NCBI GenBank assembly: GCA_023935145.1
Contig: CM043700.1
Span: forward strand, 3,002,001 to 3,066,000
Reading direction: 5' to 3'
Origin: Bretschneidera sinensis
Lineage: Eukaryota > Streptophyta > Magnoliopsida > Brassicales > Akaniaceae
DNA length: 64,000 nucleotides
Shown: positions 46,580-58,479 of the stretch, in pieces
How positions within the stretch are numbered: position 1 is the stretch's first letter
Layout of the letters: each line of letters begins with the position of its first letter
The notes under the pieces: generated by a model
Seen by the model: the letters and a program-made list of their open reading frames with translations, nothing else
Told to the model about the DNA's origin: nothing
The model's database searches: none
Position numbers and translations under genes: made by a program

Positions 46580-48850
46580 ATTGGCTTATTAACTCTCAGA
46601 ATTATGAGCCAAAAAGCCTTAATTGTTGCGCTACAAACCTTTTGTGGCACAAGAAAACTCAAAATATAACTAAAACATATGAAAGAATTCACTAGTATTT
46701 TTGAGAGCTTATTGACATGAAGATCTTTAAGCAATGCTAAATTTGGAGGAAATGGGCATGGATTAAATGGTGGTTGGTGGATGTAGAGGTGGTTATGGAC
46801 ATGGTACTATAAGTAAGGGTTGATGGAAACAAGCAGAGCATGGTAGTGACAGAAATGGGTATTGCAGAGAGTTAAAATATTTGCATGAAATGATCCGAGG
46901 TTTTGTCAAGTATCAGCAGGACTAAGTCAAGAGAATATTTTCTTTTTCCTTCTGGGGCGTATTTTTCAAGGAATCTGCGTCGGCTAAAAGAAGACAATTA
47001 GATAGTAGTATCATTGATTCTAACCAATGATGTATACCTTCTTATTTGTTCTGTTGCAGCAGCTAACAGAGAAAGACATTCTGTTTTTGGACCTTAACTT
47101 CCAAGTACAGTTGCAGAGGACATTGCAATCTTGCAAAACGCTATACAACAACATGGGGCTCCTCAACATTCCACATTTTGTCAAACATGTAAAATGCATA
47201 CAGTTAATTTCCGAGAAGAAAGCGTTCTCTGTTTTCTTCAATGCAACTCCTCCAGAGTGTAGATGCTCTTGAATTAAAAATGTTAAAAAAGAAAAGTAAA
47301 AACATTTAAATACTTCTGAGTTCTGACCATCCTGTCCTACAAAATTGAACATAGGCTTGAAATATTTAACTTACTCAAATTTTTTTATGCATTATTTTCT
47401 TAAGAGGGACATTGAAAAGAATTTTCAAATCCATCACAAACTTAAGGAAAAAGTTTTTAAAAAATTACCAAAATATTATGTTAGACTTTTCATATGTGAC
47501 ACTAATTCTGAGAAAGTAAAACAGATAAAACGGAACTAAACTCTAAAGTATTATTCACCTTCGTCAATGGTTAATAAAATTCGGTGCGAAATTGAATGAG
47601 GAGACTTATGAATTGAGAAATTGTTAATATGTTGGAAAATTTTAATGTTTTAAACATTTTAAGATATTAGATTTGTTTTTTTTCATGAAGAGATTTTTAT
47701 GATAATTTAATCCAACGTTAAGATTGGACGACTATGATTGAATCTGAAAATACGATGATATAATGGTTGAGACAATAGTTAAAACCGACAATATTGATAT
47801 AATGATCAATATTAAATTTCAATAGTCTGATAGTTATTATTTTATAGGTAATTATTCCTATTCAAATTTAGTGCTTTTTTTGAGAAGGCATGTATGATTT
47901 TCTATACTTACTATTAATATCTATTTAACAATTATAGATTAAAATACTACCATAGATAAAAACATAATTACACTTTTCTGCATAGTTTTCTAAATGACTA
48001 ATTGTCTCGGTTATTTTGAAACCTGTAAAATAATCTAAGTTATTTATGGTTGTGTAAAGTTAAACAAAAAAATGCTTTATCATATCTTAGAGGATATTTG
48101 TCCAATACACAAACATAAACTTACAGAAAAAGACCCAACTTTTTCAACAAATTGTTACAACATAATAATGATAAATTTGTGCTTATAGATCCCTCTTATA
48201 AGGATTTGACAACTAGGATATCAAGACTTCATTAGGGAACAAATGCATGTACGGACATCTTGCTAAACATGTGAATCACAGCCAAATAAAAATTGTATTT
48301 ATCGCCCAGAAGGCCACAAGGAGGAGAGGTATGCAAGAATGCTTGAAGGATTCTAGTAGAAGTGTCAATGTTCCATACCAAGATGGAAGCTGCTCTGTTT
48401 ATATCTTAGAGACTTGTCTTACACTGAAAACCGAATGAAAATGAATTTCATTTAATTTTTAAATGAATTGAAAAAGACACATTTAGAATGATTTAAATTA
48501 TAAAATTCAATTGGATTTTCATATTTAAAACGCTCAGAATAAATAAAGAACTCAAGAAAAAGGGAGAGCAAGAGAGAAAATAGTTGTGTACACCATGAAG
48601 CCAAGATGGGTTAAAATTTCCTGTAATTTTCTTCTTCTATTTTTAAATCTTTTCCAAGAAAATAAACCATGTCCCCTAGTAAAATATTTGGTGTGAGGTT
48701 ATAATAATACACAATGTACATTCAATCAAAACCTATACAAAAATTACAATACTTCCTTCATATGTTGTCCTCCAAAGGCTTCAAAAACAGCCACCAGGCT
48801 GTAATCCCTCTGGTTATCAATTAGCATCAAGAATGCCTATAGTATAACCT
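46580..48850. other. Intergenic region and ABCG promoter side
   Basis: 2.3 kb without a recognisable gene. Open frames such as 47027-47272 (+), its antisense at 47020-47352, and 48247-48438 have no domains. The first few hundred bases above 46580 should hold the ABCG promoter and leader. Confidence 0.5.
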
Positions 48851-51800
48851 TCAATCTAAAAAATGAGCAGCAGCTTCGGTTGATTCCATGACTCGAGCAG
48901 CTTCAGCAATTCTTAGCGCCATCATGGCTTTGTACGTAGCCAAATCAGCATTCTCCATAAGAAGCTGAGCCCTTCGTCGTTTGAGGACAGCTGCTTCTAC
49001 AGATCTGTTTGCTGAAACTCTAGCTTCTTCAACTTTAAGCATGGCATTCTGTTCTTGCAAAGCATCTTGTTCAGCTGCCAATGCTGACATCCAGAAAAGA
49101 TGAGATACAGTTTAGGCAACAAAAACAGCAGCAGCAAAAGGACAAGTATAAGATTTCCCTTGGTATATGGATTTTCTATTTTGGTTAATGGTATATGAAC
49201 TTTTCACTTGTATAAGATTTTCCTTGGTTTATGAATTTGTCTTGTATATAGTTTTCTATGTACATGGGTTTGCACCACTTTGGTACTATGAATACTATAT
49301 TTTTACTTCTCAAACCAAAAAAGATTTCCCTTGGTGCAAGACCTCGACCCCGCAAATAGTTTAGAAGCTAATTGAAAATGCATATCAAGTAAAACAGTAG
49401 TTCACCAAAATGATGTCTGCAGTACAGAACAGTTTAACAAAGAGAGCAACAAGAGAGAGAGAGAGAGGCTGGAGAAGCATGGGAGAGTCTATTTCTTACA
49501 GAAGCAAGACAACATCATATAAATTGGCATAATATAAATCAGAATTGTTGAAGGGGACAATTTATTTCTTAACCCATTAAAATGGCAGGCAGTTAGCAAA
49601 GTATCAGAATTGTTGCCAAACTGCCAAAGTAGCAACTTTTCTAAATGTGACATTGCAGTCAAACATTTCCAGGCACAATTTTCATCATATAACCCATTAG
49701 TCAGACAGCAAAATTATCACCCAAGAACTTGTTACAAACTTAATTAAAAATATCTATAACGAAGACATAATTAAAAAATAAAAAAAATTCTATGCATAAT
49801 TAAAATGAGTTACAGAAAATGAACATACCTTGCAACAGATTTGGTTGTTTGCCTCTTCCACACTGGCTTGTCTGTCGTTTGAATGACCTTCTCTTGCGTA
49901 GAACAGGCTTCGAAATCAGTGGAGCTTTCTTGGTGTGGTGACCCTGTTACAAAGGAGCTTTCTTGGAAATCATTGGACTCTCTCGCTAAATATGGTCCTA
50001 TTCATGATAGTAGTAAAAAAAATTTGAGTAATAATGAGTTACCTCCCTCGTTTAGCTGCTTTACATTTTGATTATTCTCATTTGTATATCTATCGAAAAG
50101 CATAGTCTATTGTATCTCTCTTATTTAGGGTTAGGCTTAAGGACATCCAAACATGTTTCGGGATGATCCTTATTGTCCTCCATCTATGTGTATTTTTTTT
50201 TTCATAATCAATAAATTTCTCCCTGAGGTTTTAAAAAAAAAAGGAGGGGGGGGGGGGGGGAGGGGGGCAATTAAAACTGATAGCACACTCAACAGAGCAG
50301 TATAAAACACTACCATTAGCCTAAAGTGGCTCACATAGACCCTATGCTGGCACATGTAATATCTTTTTGCTATGCAAAGGGTCAGGTTCAAGAAACCGCA
50401 GCTATTTCTTTTTTTATTGGTAAAACACATGCACACACCACTTGAACCTAAGACCTTTAGGACCCAAGGTCTCAGCCTTAACCATCGAGCCAAAGCCTCA
50501 TTGGCGAAACCCCAGCTATTTCTAAATGGTTAATTCAAGCTTTTCAGTCACTCAATTCAGCAGACTGGATAAAAATGATGAAAGGGCACCAATGGCTTTT
50601 GAAACACATCATTTGAGTTGACGCATGTCATAACTCTTGAAAGTCACAAACATACAGTAGCTGCATTTTGAGCAAAAAGCAATCAGAAGAGCTCATTGTA
50701 GTTTTAGATATTGTCAAAAAACAAATTCCAAACTTCAAAAAAAAAACTACATCATTCTACCATCACAAGCTCAAACTTCATTTGAAGCAGAAGCAAATGC
50801 TTACAGGGCATCAAGCATAAATTGAGAAATTTCTTTGAATATATAGTCGTCCATAAGCATGTCAGAATTGAGAAACCCGTACTCCAAACTATGCAAAACT
50901 TTCCCCATAAACAAACAAGACAACAATCTATTGATACTGCGTGAGGCATGAAGAGACAACTGTACACAGAAAATTGGAACATATATATATATATATAGCC
51001 AATACAAAATGAGATATCTGAAATATAATGGTTCTCTTACCTGGAAAACCCTGAGCAGTGCTGACTTTTTCTGCTTCTGCTTTTTCATCCAGTAACTGTA
51101 CACAGTTTCCACCACTTCTCTCCGACCAAGATTGAGACAAAGATTAGCAGCTGCTTTCTCATTAGAATAATCATCGGGACTACAATAAAAAGCCTTTTCA
51201 AAGGCATCAATCATCAACTCAAAAGTATCCTTTGAAAGACGCTCACATGGCTCATTTTCGGCAAAAAAGTCATGGTTAAATTTTCTCAGCCATTCCTCAT
51301 CTTCAGAATCCATGTCATAAATTGCAGTTCTCTTTGACATAGCTCTGGATACCTCATCATCATTTATCAAGATGTATGAATCCGGTCTACAAAAGGGAGC
51401 ACTGTTTCCATCCTCATAGCCAGAGACTTCAAGTACCCTAGGCACAGGAATGACCTTGATCATGGAAGTTGGCACACTGCGATCAGAACATTCCTTATAA
51501 AGATCCTTGAAAATGCACCAGTCCTGTCGATTGGGGAATTCAAGCTTCCAATTATCATCCCCAGTCCATATTATATCATGGGTAAAACGGTTAGAAGAAC
51601 AGGGCCTCATAACCTTTTGTGCCTTGTGGGTATATATAGTTATCCCATCTTTCTTGACAGCTAGAAGCCACTCTCTAGAAGAAGAGATTTCCAGCATGAC
51701 ATTGGCCCCTTCTTCCCTGTAGCATCTGTCTGGTTCAATAACCAATATATTCGCAGAGCAGCGCAACGAATCTACATCCCGTGTCGATCCCAGCATTGTA

Positions 51801-53613
51801 GAACTTATTTCCCTTAAGCTTGCAGCCAAGTTATTCTGAATTGAACTCCTGAGCTTGTTTTTAGACACTACAGATGAGAAAGGGATGCCATTTTTCCTAC
51901 TACTAATTAAATCAGAAACTAGAGCTCCGTTAGCTTTGTGTACACCAAGTGAAGGATTTCTAGCCCTCCTCCTCCTAAGTGAACTCCTCCTCTTCTGAAT
52001 ACTACGAGAATTCAGACCATTCCTATACTGAAGATTGCGACCTGTTAATTTGGAAGCTCCAACAGATGGATGCAACATAACCCTCTTCCCAGAATTATGA
52101 GCCTCAGGTACTGCAGTTTCACCATCACTATCGGATACATCCATAATGTCAGTCGATGTTTCACCATTTGAGCACACGGAAATTGATTTATTTACAAGAA
52201 CAAATGCCTGACACTTCATTCTAAGAAGCAAACTGTAATGCATATACATAAAACAAAGAGGAACTGCAGAAAAATCCACAGAAAACATCGGTATAAACTG
52301 CCTGGCCCCAAAAAACTTGCAAAATCCAGTGGTATTAGCAGGAGGGCCCTGAAAGAAATTTTTGAAAAAAGGGAAACGATCAAACCAATGCCAAAGGGCG
52401 GCGGATACTAATAAAAGCATTGAAAACATTCAATTCAAATTTGTACTACCCTCTCAAAGAACAGCACAAGAAAAGGAAAACCGAAATCTTTAAATGTACT
52501 TCATTGACCCATGAGAAACTGGCTAATTTCATTTTTTTTTAAAAGCATCAAATCATATTTTCATCAATTCAGACTCTTAAGTAAAAGAGAAATTTATATT
52601 AAAAAAAGCAAAAATAAAAAAGTATTAATACTCTTCTAAAACTCCACCACTACCCAAATGCCTTCTTGTGCAGTTCAAAACACTAAGAACCCAGCTACTC
52701 GTAACAAAGAAGAAATATTTACCCGAAAGACACGAACGCCATGCTCAGAGTAAACACCATTGATCGGCTGAGATAAGAAGAATGCAGCAATCTCAGACAA
52801 TCCCACCCTTGCCTTTCTCATGTACCCCAATACCGAACTCAAAACACTAGCAAACCAACAACTCCTGCTAAAAGGACCCTCAAGAACAACAGCAAGCATA
52901 TGAGAACCGTCAAAATAACGACCCGAAACACCTCCCCCCACCAAACTTCCACTTTCACTGTTACCATCTTTCCTCTTTCTTCTTTGTCTACGAGAAAACC
53001 GAATCCCGTACATTTTGTCCTCCGAATTACCCGAAATGTTGCTCTTTTGCGCATCAAGTCTCTTTCTTTTCCTACTATACACAATTCCAAACATCCTATC
53101 TACAATCTCCCCATCACCTACCTCAACTTTCAATCTTTTAGGTTCATTAGCTACGCAGTTGTCTTGGTCTTCGTCGTCATCTTGACCGACCAACTCTTCC
53201 TTAGGATTCTTTTCCCGACGAGCCCACCCATTGGGCTTGCATCCAGTACTATAACCACCACTGGTTCCATGTCCACCGTTATTCTTCATCAGGCGGTACA
53301 AGTCATCCCCATCGTGGCCCCTCCTTAGATTGACCTCACCGGAGTCGGGCCACAGGCGGCGACCCGAGCGCAGGACCCGGGCCCCGTCCACGCCCTTCAC
53401 CACCCCGAACACCCTCGTCGTCCGTCTCATCCCCACCGACGGCATAGCCGTACGGTTACGCTTCTCCTGTGTGGCCCCTTGCTCAATCTTTCCACTCAAC
53501 ACGCTCCGAGTTGACTCGCTCTCTGACTCGCTCTGAGTTGATTCACTTCTTGACTCGCCACTAGTAGACCCAGTATCAGACCCAGACCCAGATCCCTCAA
53601 TACATGATCTCAT
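48851..53613 (-). CDS. Enhancer-of-Polycomb-like chromatin protein
   Basis: Four exons, 52723-53613, 51041-52348, 49829-49943 and 48851-49083, give 848 aa in frame. The N-terminus has a Ser/Glu low-complexity lead and then MPSVGMRRTTRVFGVVKGVD and RVLRSGRRLWPDSGE. Exon 2 holds PMFSVDFSAVPLCFMYMH, a basic RRR stretch and, near residue 650, AIYDMDSEDEEWLRKFN, the hallmark of the Enhancer of Polycomb N-terminal (EPL) domain. The tail carries KKAPLISKPVLRKRRSFKR and an Ala-rich helix (AAVLKRRRAQLLMENADLA). In yeast and animals such proteins scaffold the NuA4/TIP60 (piccolo) acetyltransferase; plants have EPL1-type versions. Homologues that I recall start at MPSVGMRR, so the true start may be 53445, not 53613. 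The length resembles the shorter plant paralogue. Confidence 0.9.
50241..50267. repeat. Poly-G tract
   Basis: A G-rich run (GGAGG, then at least 14 G, then AGGGGGG) in the EPL intron follows an A10 run. The exact length is likely unstable and error-prone in sequencing. Confidence 0.7.
50410..50505 (-). mobile_element. tRNA-derived SINE in an EPL intron, 18-bp target duplication
   Basis: On the minus strand the element starts GCCAATGAGGCTT and continues into an A-box-like TGGCTCGATGG (50482-50492). A B-box-like AGGTTCAAGTGG (50438-50449) follows at about 33 bp spacing, and an A-rich tail (AATAAAAAAA) ends it. It is flanked by GAAACCGCAGCTATTTCT (50392-50409) and GAAACCCCAGCTATTTCT (50506-50523), an 18-bp duplication with one mismatch. 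The internal Pol III boxes, A-tail and long target duplication together define a SINE. It is only 96 bp, short for plant SINEs. Confidence 0.82.
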
Positions 53614-54246
53614 AATAATCCGGAGAGAAAGTAGAAGTAACTACCCGCTTCAAAGACGACCCAATACCCGCCATTTTCCTAGGATCTGGAACAGAATCAC
53701 TGAGTTCCCCGACCCGGACTCGGATATTCAGACTCAGTGTGACCCGTAAACAGACAATAACTTAGCGCCTAGTAAATACAAAGAAGGGAACAACATGGAA
53801 CAAAGGAATCGTGCACGAATCGGCACAAATCAACTCATATTCTTCAGCCAGAACAAAGAACAACGGAAAATATTCATCGATCCTACACGAAGAAAAAAAA
53901 AACAAAATATTCAAAGATACAGAGATAGAGAAACGAAACGTTTTGAAACTAAGATCTGTTCTCTTTACCAAGAGAGAAAGAGAGACGGGTTTTCTCTCTC
54001 TAGAAGTGACGAGAGAGAGAGAGCGAGTTAATGGGTTTCACGTATGTCTTGTTTTTGCTAAGAGGAAAGAGAGAGAGAAACAGAGACTATCAAGAGAGGA
54101 GGGGCTAGGGTTTATGGTGAAAACCACTGAGCAAAAAGAAATTTGGGTAGCCACTGCGCCGACTGATGACAGCCGATTGATTAAGAATTGAACGGACCAG
54201 ATTTATTTCAGTACGAAAATGGTCGATAGCTACAAGCTCTGCTCAA

Positions 54247-54297
<51 letters not shown>

Positions 54298-56091
54298 AGG
54301 ACTTTAGAGAGAGAAAGAGAGGGAGGGGGTATTTTTGGATTTGCAAAAAAGTATGACGCGTGTCAGGTGAACAAAATGTGCTTTTTGAAGTGATAGAGAT
54401 CAGAGATAGAGTGGGGATGATGAGGTAAATTGAGGAGACTTACAGGGCATTTTGGTAATCAGGAAGGACTAGGAGGTAAAAGGTGGCGATTGTTGCTCCG
54501 GTAAATTTGGAAGTTAAAGGGAACAATGCCGTTGTAAATCCTGAAGCCGTAAAAGTAAAAACTAACAGACAACATTACTCATTGGAAATTTAGAAGCGAC
54601 AGTTATTTCTTGTGTTGATAAAAACAAAGCAAAGGTACTCTTTTCGTTTTTTGTTTGTGGTGAAATGGTATACTTACAAAGTATAAAACATAAATCCAAG
54701 CAATGAAAATAAATTTATTACTAAATTTTTACATTTTTTAGCGGCTTAACATGCAGTTTGGTCATTAAGGTTTTACTTTATTTCTATTTTGTTTATCGGA
54801 TACCAAAATATCGTAATCGAGTCGATATCTTTTATTTTCGATATAATTGTAATATTTTCGTTAATTGATATCGTGAAAGTTTACCTAAGATGCATTTCTT
54901 GTAAAATATAAGCAACATTAAATCTCTCCAAACTTTAATTTCTTGTCTTTTATCTTTTGGCTCGAATCTATGGGTTGTTGTGTAATAAATACATAATATC
55001 CAGTGAAACGTTCATATATTTTATCATTAATTTGATAAATTAATTTTAAGATATAAAGTTTTTCAATTATAACATACGGTTTAAAAGGATTTTTTGTTCT
55101 TCCATCGAATATTCTACGTTTTTCCCTAAATAGATAAAGAATACTAATTTGGTAAAAATTATGGAGAGAAAACTCCCTCAATTTCTTGCATGTGCATTAG
55201 TTATAGAAGGTTACTTTAGTGATAAATATATTTTTTCTCACAAGGTTTAGATTAATATACATTTACCCCTGGTAGTTCTAGAAAAAACACTTACCCTTAA
55301 ACTAAATGAAAATCGTTTAAAAATACCCCTCTCATAAACACAGCTTCATACAAACGTGGACCCCATTTTGTATTTGCGTTTTCTCTTTTCTCAGTTTTCT
55401 TTTCTCTCCTCTCTGTCTCCTGAATCCACCGTATTCTTGCAAAACCCTAGCCCAAAAATCTAATGTGTTCTGGACCTAGCCAAACACAGGAGCTTTGGGT
55501 TTGGTGGAACCGGTTAGGAAGGCCGGCGACTGAAGGCACCAGATCAAGTATTCACCATGAATCTGTAATTGTACTTCATTGTTCTAGTAAAGATGATAAT
55601 GGTTTGTTTGATGGTCGAGCATAAGTATAAAGGCCATATCAAATATTGAATCAAGTTCAGGTGGGTTCCAAAAGAAAGTAGAACAAAAAGGAAAAGGACC
55701 AAGCATCAAATATTTGGTTCTGTTTGGATGATTCGGGATTGGAAGAAAAAGAGAGAAGACAATATAAAGCTGTTTCTTTCCTGATTAGATGTTTCAAGCC
55801 TTTTTTTTTTTTTTTTTTCTGTTTCCACTTTCCCCTTTTTGTTGTAATTTTGTATGAAATTTTAGAGAGGCCAAAAAATTGGGTTCAAAATGATAAAGAA
55901 AACTAGATAACGAGGAAGGGAAATAGATAAGTATTAAATTAAATTTTTTTAAAAAAAATCATCTAATTTTATTGATTATTTAAGTATTAAATAATATGTA
56001 TTTATTGTTAACACAATTTATTTTTATTTTTATTGACCCATATTTGATTTTAATAATGACAAAACACTACTTAAATTACACTAATAGTTTT
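53614..56091. promoter_or_regulatory. EPL upstream region, GA/CT-rich
   Basis: The first 700 bp upstream of the EPL start are rich in GAGA/CTCT: GAGAGAGAGAGCGAG near 54010, AGAGAGAGAAAC near 54070 and a (CT)n run at 54250-54296. Plant BPC/BBR factors bind GAGA repeats and recruit Polycomb complexes, so this may be regulatory. From 54.5 to 56.1 kb the DNA is AT-rich and no gene is recognised. Confidence 0.45.
54250..54296. repeat. (CT)n microsatellite
   Basis: About 23 uninterrupted CT units, followed by CGAGGACTTT and a short GAGAGAG tract that could pair with it. It lies 0.64 kb upstream of the EPL start codon, probably in the promoter or an upstream leader exon. Confidence 0.95.
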
Positions 56092-56874
56092 TGTAACGAC
56101 CAATCCATGGTTGGTCACCCCCGAGACGGTGTCGTTACATTTTGAAAATCCCGGCATGAAACATATATGTAACAATATAAAAACATCAATTGAATGATCT
56201 ACATACATAAATCCTCAACCCTTAACAGGGAAGTTACATCATTCATATCTCAATTGAACAGTATATACAATATAATATGCATGAATATTTACAAATAAAT
56301 TTTTATTTTATTTTTTCATTAGTCTGAGGATGTGGACCACGTGGCTTACAGAAAATGACTTCGTCTGAATCTCATTTCACCAATTTATCTGTCATGTTTG
56401 CTACATGAAATTATTTAACAATGAGGAGTGAGCTTCACAAACTCAGTGAATTAAATTTATTAGAAGTATTTAATTTGTATAATTAGTCTTCCAATATTCA
56501 TTTATCTATATCTCATGCAATTTGATAATAGCATCCTATAATCACTACTCTATCATAATCCCTATCATTTATCCAACTTCTCTTCTAATATGTTAAATCA
56601 TCTTGGGACTAACAATTATGTCTCATAGTTACCTCGTTATGAGAGTCACAGTATATAATAACTCACTCAAACAATTCTTATCATATCATATTTCCATATT
56701 TCTTCTTTAGTATATTTGTCTCTCTGTGAGACTCATTCCTCTATCAATAAATTTACAATCACGAATAATACTTTAATATCTTAAACAATAACAATCAACA
56801 TTTAAAGCAAATGCAATGCATGAATTTAAATGTTATTATTATTGGGAACATCTTTCCACATGTCGACATGTTTT

Positions 56875-57115
56875 TATCTTAGACAAGCTACCTTCCTGGT
56901 TTTTTAATTCTCATTTAGACTGGTTGTCTTCCCAGTTCTGTCATTCTCATTTAGACCAGCTGCTTTCCCGGTTCTTTTATTCTCGTTTAGACCGGCTGCC
57001 CTCTCGGTTCTTTTATTTCCAGCATATACCGACTTTCAAGGTTTTCATTTAGATCGGCTGCCTTTTCGGTTCTTTTATTTTCATTTAGACCGGCTGTTTT
57101 TCGGTTATTTTATTT
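56875..57115. repeat. 36-bp minisatellite, about 6-7 units, within the LTR
   Basis: The unit consensus is TCATTTAGACCGGCTGCCTT followed by YYCGGTTCTTTTATTC. Starts are at about 56875, 56911, 56947, 56983, a deleted unit near 57023, 57045 and 57081. The period is 36 bp except at the deleted unit, so one frame reads a repeated peptide of 12 residues. I regard that as incidental. Confidence 0.88.
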
Positions 57116-57242
57116 CATACATATGCATATGGATATGGATAATGATATGAAATATGCATATGAATAATAATATAAAAACAAACATGTCTTCAAACATTCA
57201 AATTAGTTATCCTGATTATTCTCAAATTATTATTTGAAAATT

Positions 57243-57359
57243 TTCACTAAATTCCTCTCCTCATAAATCATATCAAATCATCAACCATAGCTCGTCAAGA
57301 TTCACTAAATTTTCTCTCCTCATAAATCATATCAATTCATCAACCATAACTCGTTAAGA
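57243..57359. repeat. 58-bp tandem duplication
   Basis: TTCACTAAATTCCTCTCCTC followed by ATAAATCATATCAA-TCATCAACCATA and CTCG starts at 57243 and again at 57301 with few changes. It lies inside the LTR candidate. Confidence 0.85.
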
Positions 57360-58033
57360 ATTTCATTTATCACCTTTATTATTAAATCGACTCATTATCC
57401 TAATAATATTGTTTCTCATAAAATAATTCTCTACATATCCACTATTCCTATCATACCTATCAACCAACTTTCATCTATCACCAAATCATAATTTAATGAT
57501 TTATTCAAATACTATCACTATATATTTCATATTTATCTTGATTACTTAAAGTAAATCTAATTCACAACGTAGCACTTAGAGCTACCCGTGGATCACTTCT
57601 TTGCCTTTCTTGCTCCTCTCAGCAATTTCCTCCGGTAGCTGATCGTCAATACTTGACATAATATTTATATTAAATTTCTAATTTATTCTTCACTTGTTCC
57701 ATAATTCACACCCTTTGAAAATTCTCACTTTGAATTCCGGGAAATTTCATGTATGCTAATTTCAAAAAAAAACTTTACGTTATTACCTTCTGTTTTTCTT
57801 AGAGCTTCCCATGATTCTCTATAAAATTTTACTCTTTCAACGTTTCTTTCAGTCTCCAAGTGTTTAAAGAAATAGAATAGTTTGAATTGAGGAAAGGAGA
57901 AACCCAAACAGGATTTGGTAAGTAATGAATAAATAAAAGAAAAACTATATATATAACTCACCGTTTGCATGTTGATGTGCTGCTCAACATGCAGCCCTTT
58001 TCCTTTCTTTGGCAACACTTGAACTCTAGGTGT

Positions 58034-58063
58034 TGTCATGCTGCCCCCCCCCCCCCCCCCCAT
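58034..58063. repeat. Poly-C tract
   Basis: A run of about 17-18 C followed by T-runs near the 3' end of the LTR candidate. Confidence 0.85.
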
Positions 58064-58479
58064 TTTTTTTCCTTCTTCCTACCCACAGAACAAATCTAGT
58101 TTTTTTCTTTTTGTTCTTTATTTTTTCTTTGTAACTACACCACCGCGTGTCCGGTTTTTTTTTTCAAGAGAATTATTTTATTCAATAATAATTATTTCAC
58201 GTATATATATGATTTTAATTCCATGTCATATTTATTAAATTACTTCTTTACTCTTACTTTACGAATACGGGTATTATAGTTTTATCTAAGTATTTAAGTG
58301 GAAAAACCATTCAGTTCATAAATAAGATGCAAGATCTCAACACACTCAGACACCAAAAGAAAACAGAAGATCTAGAATAGACATCAAGTTAGTCTGTAAA
58401 TCTCTAAATTAAATTACTTAGCTTGATCTATGACTCAATTTACAAAATACTTTGATAAAACTATAATACAAAAGTTTCT

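Larger units (their letters stand above)
56092..58278. mobile_element. Solo-LTR candidate, 2.2 kb, GTTTT target duplication
   Basis: The 5' end is TGTAACGACCAATCCATGG and the 3' end is ACGGGTATTATA, a worn form of the TGTAACGxCC...CGGGTGTTACA ends of plant Gypsy LTRs. GTTTT flanks both sides (56087-56091 and 58279-58283). The first 48 bases form a hairpin (TGTAACGAC...GTCGTTACA). GAGTGAGCTTCACAAACTCAGTGA at about 56426 is a phrase common in such LTRs. I see no gag or pol, primer site or second LTR, so it looks like a solo LTR. It contains a 36-bp minisatellite. Confidence 0.6.

Noticed and set aside
47020..47352. Frames of 81 and 110 codons on opposite strands
   Set aside because: Overlapping, no domain, upstream of the ABCG gene; probably chance.
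49440..49470. (GA)n tract in the last EPL intron as a regulatory site
   Set aside because: Short simple repeat within an intron, no supporting context.
52900..53328. 142-codon + strand open frame
   Set aside because: Antisense to exon 1 of the EPL gene; no recognisable motif.
56816..57052. 78-codon frame with a repeated 12-residue motif
   Set aside because: It is only the translation of a 36-bp minisatellite inside an LTR, with no other sign of a gene.
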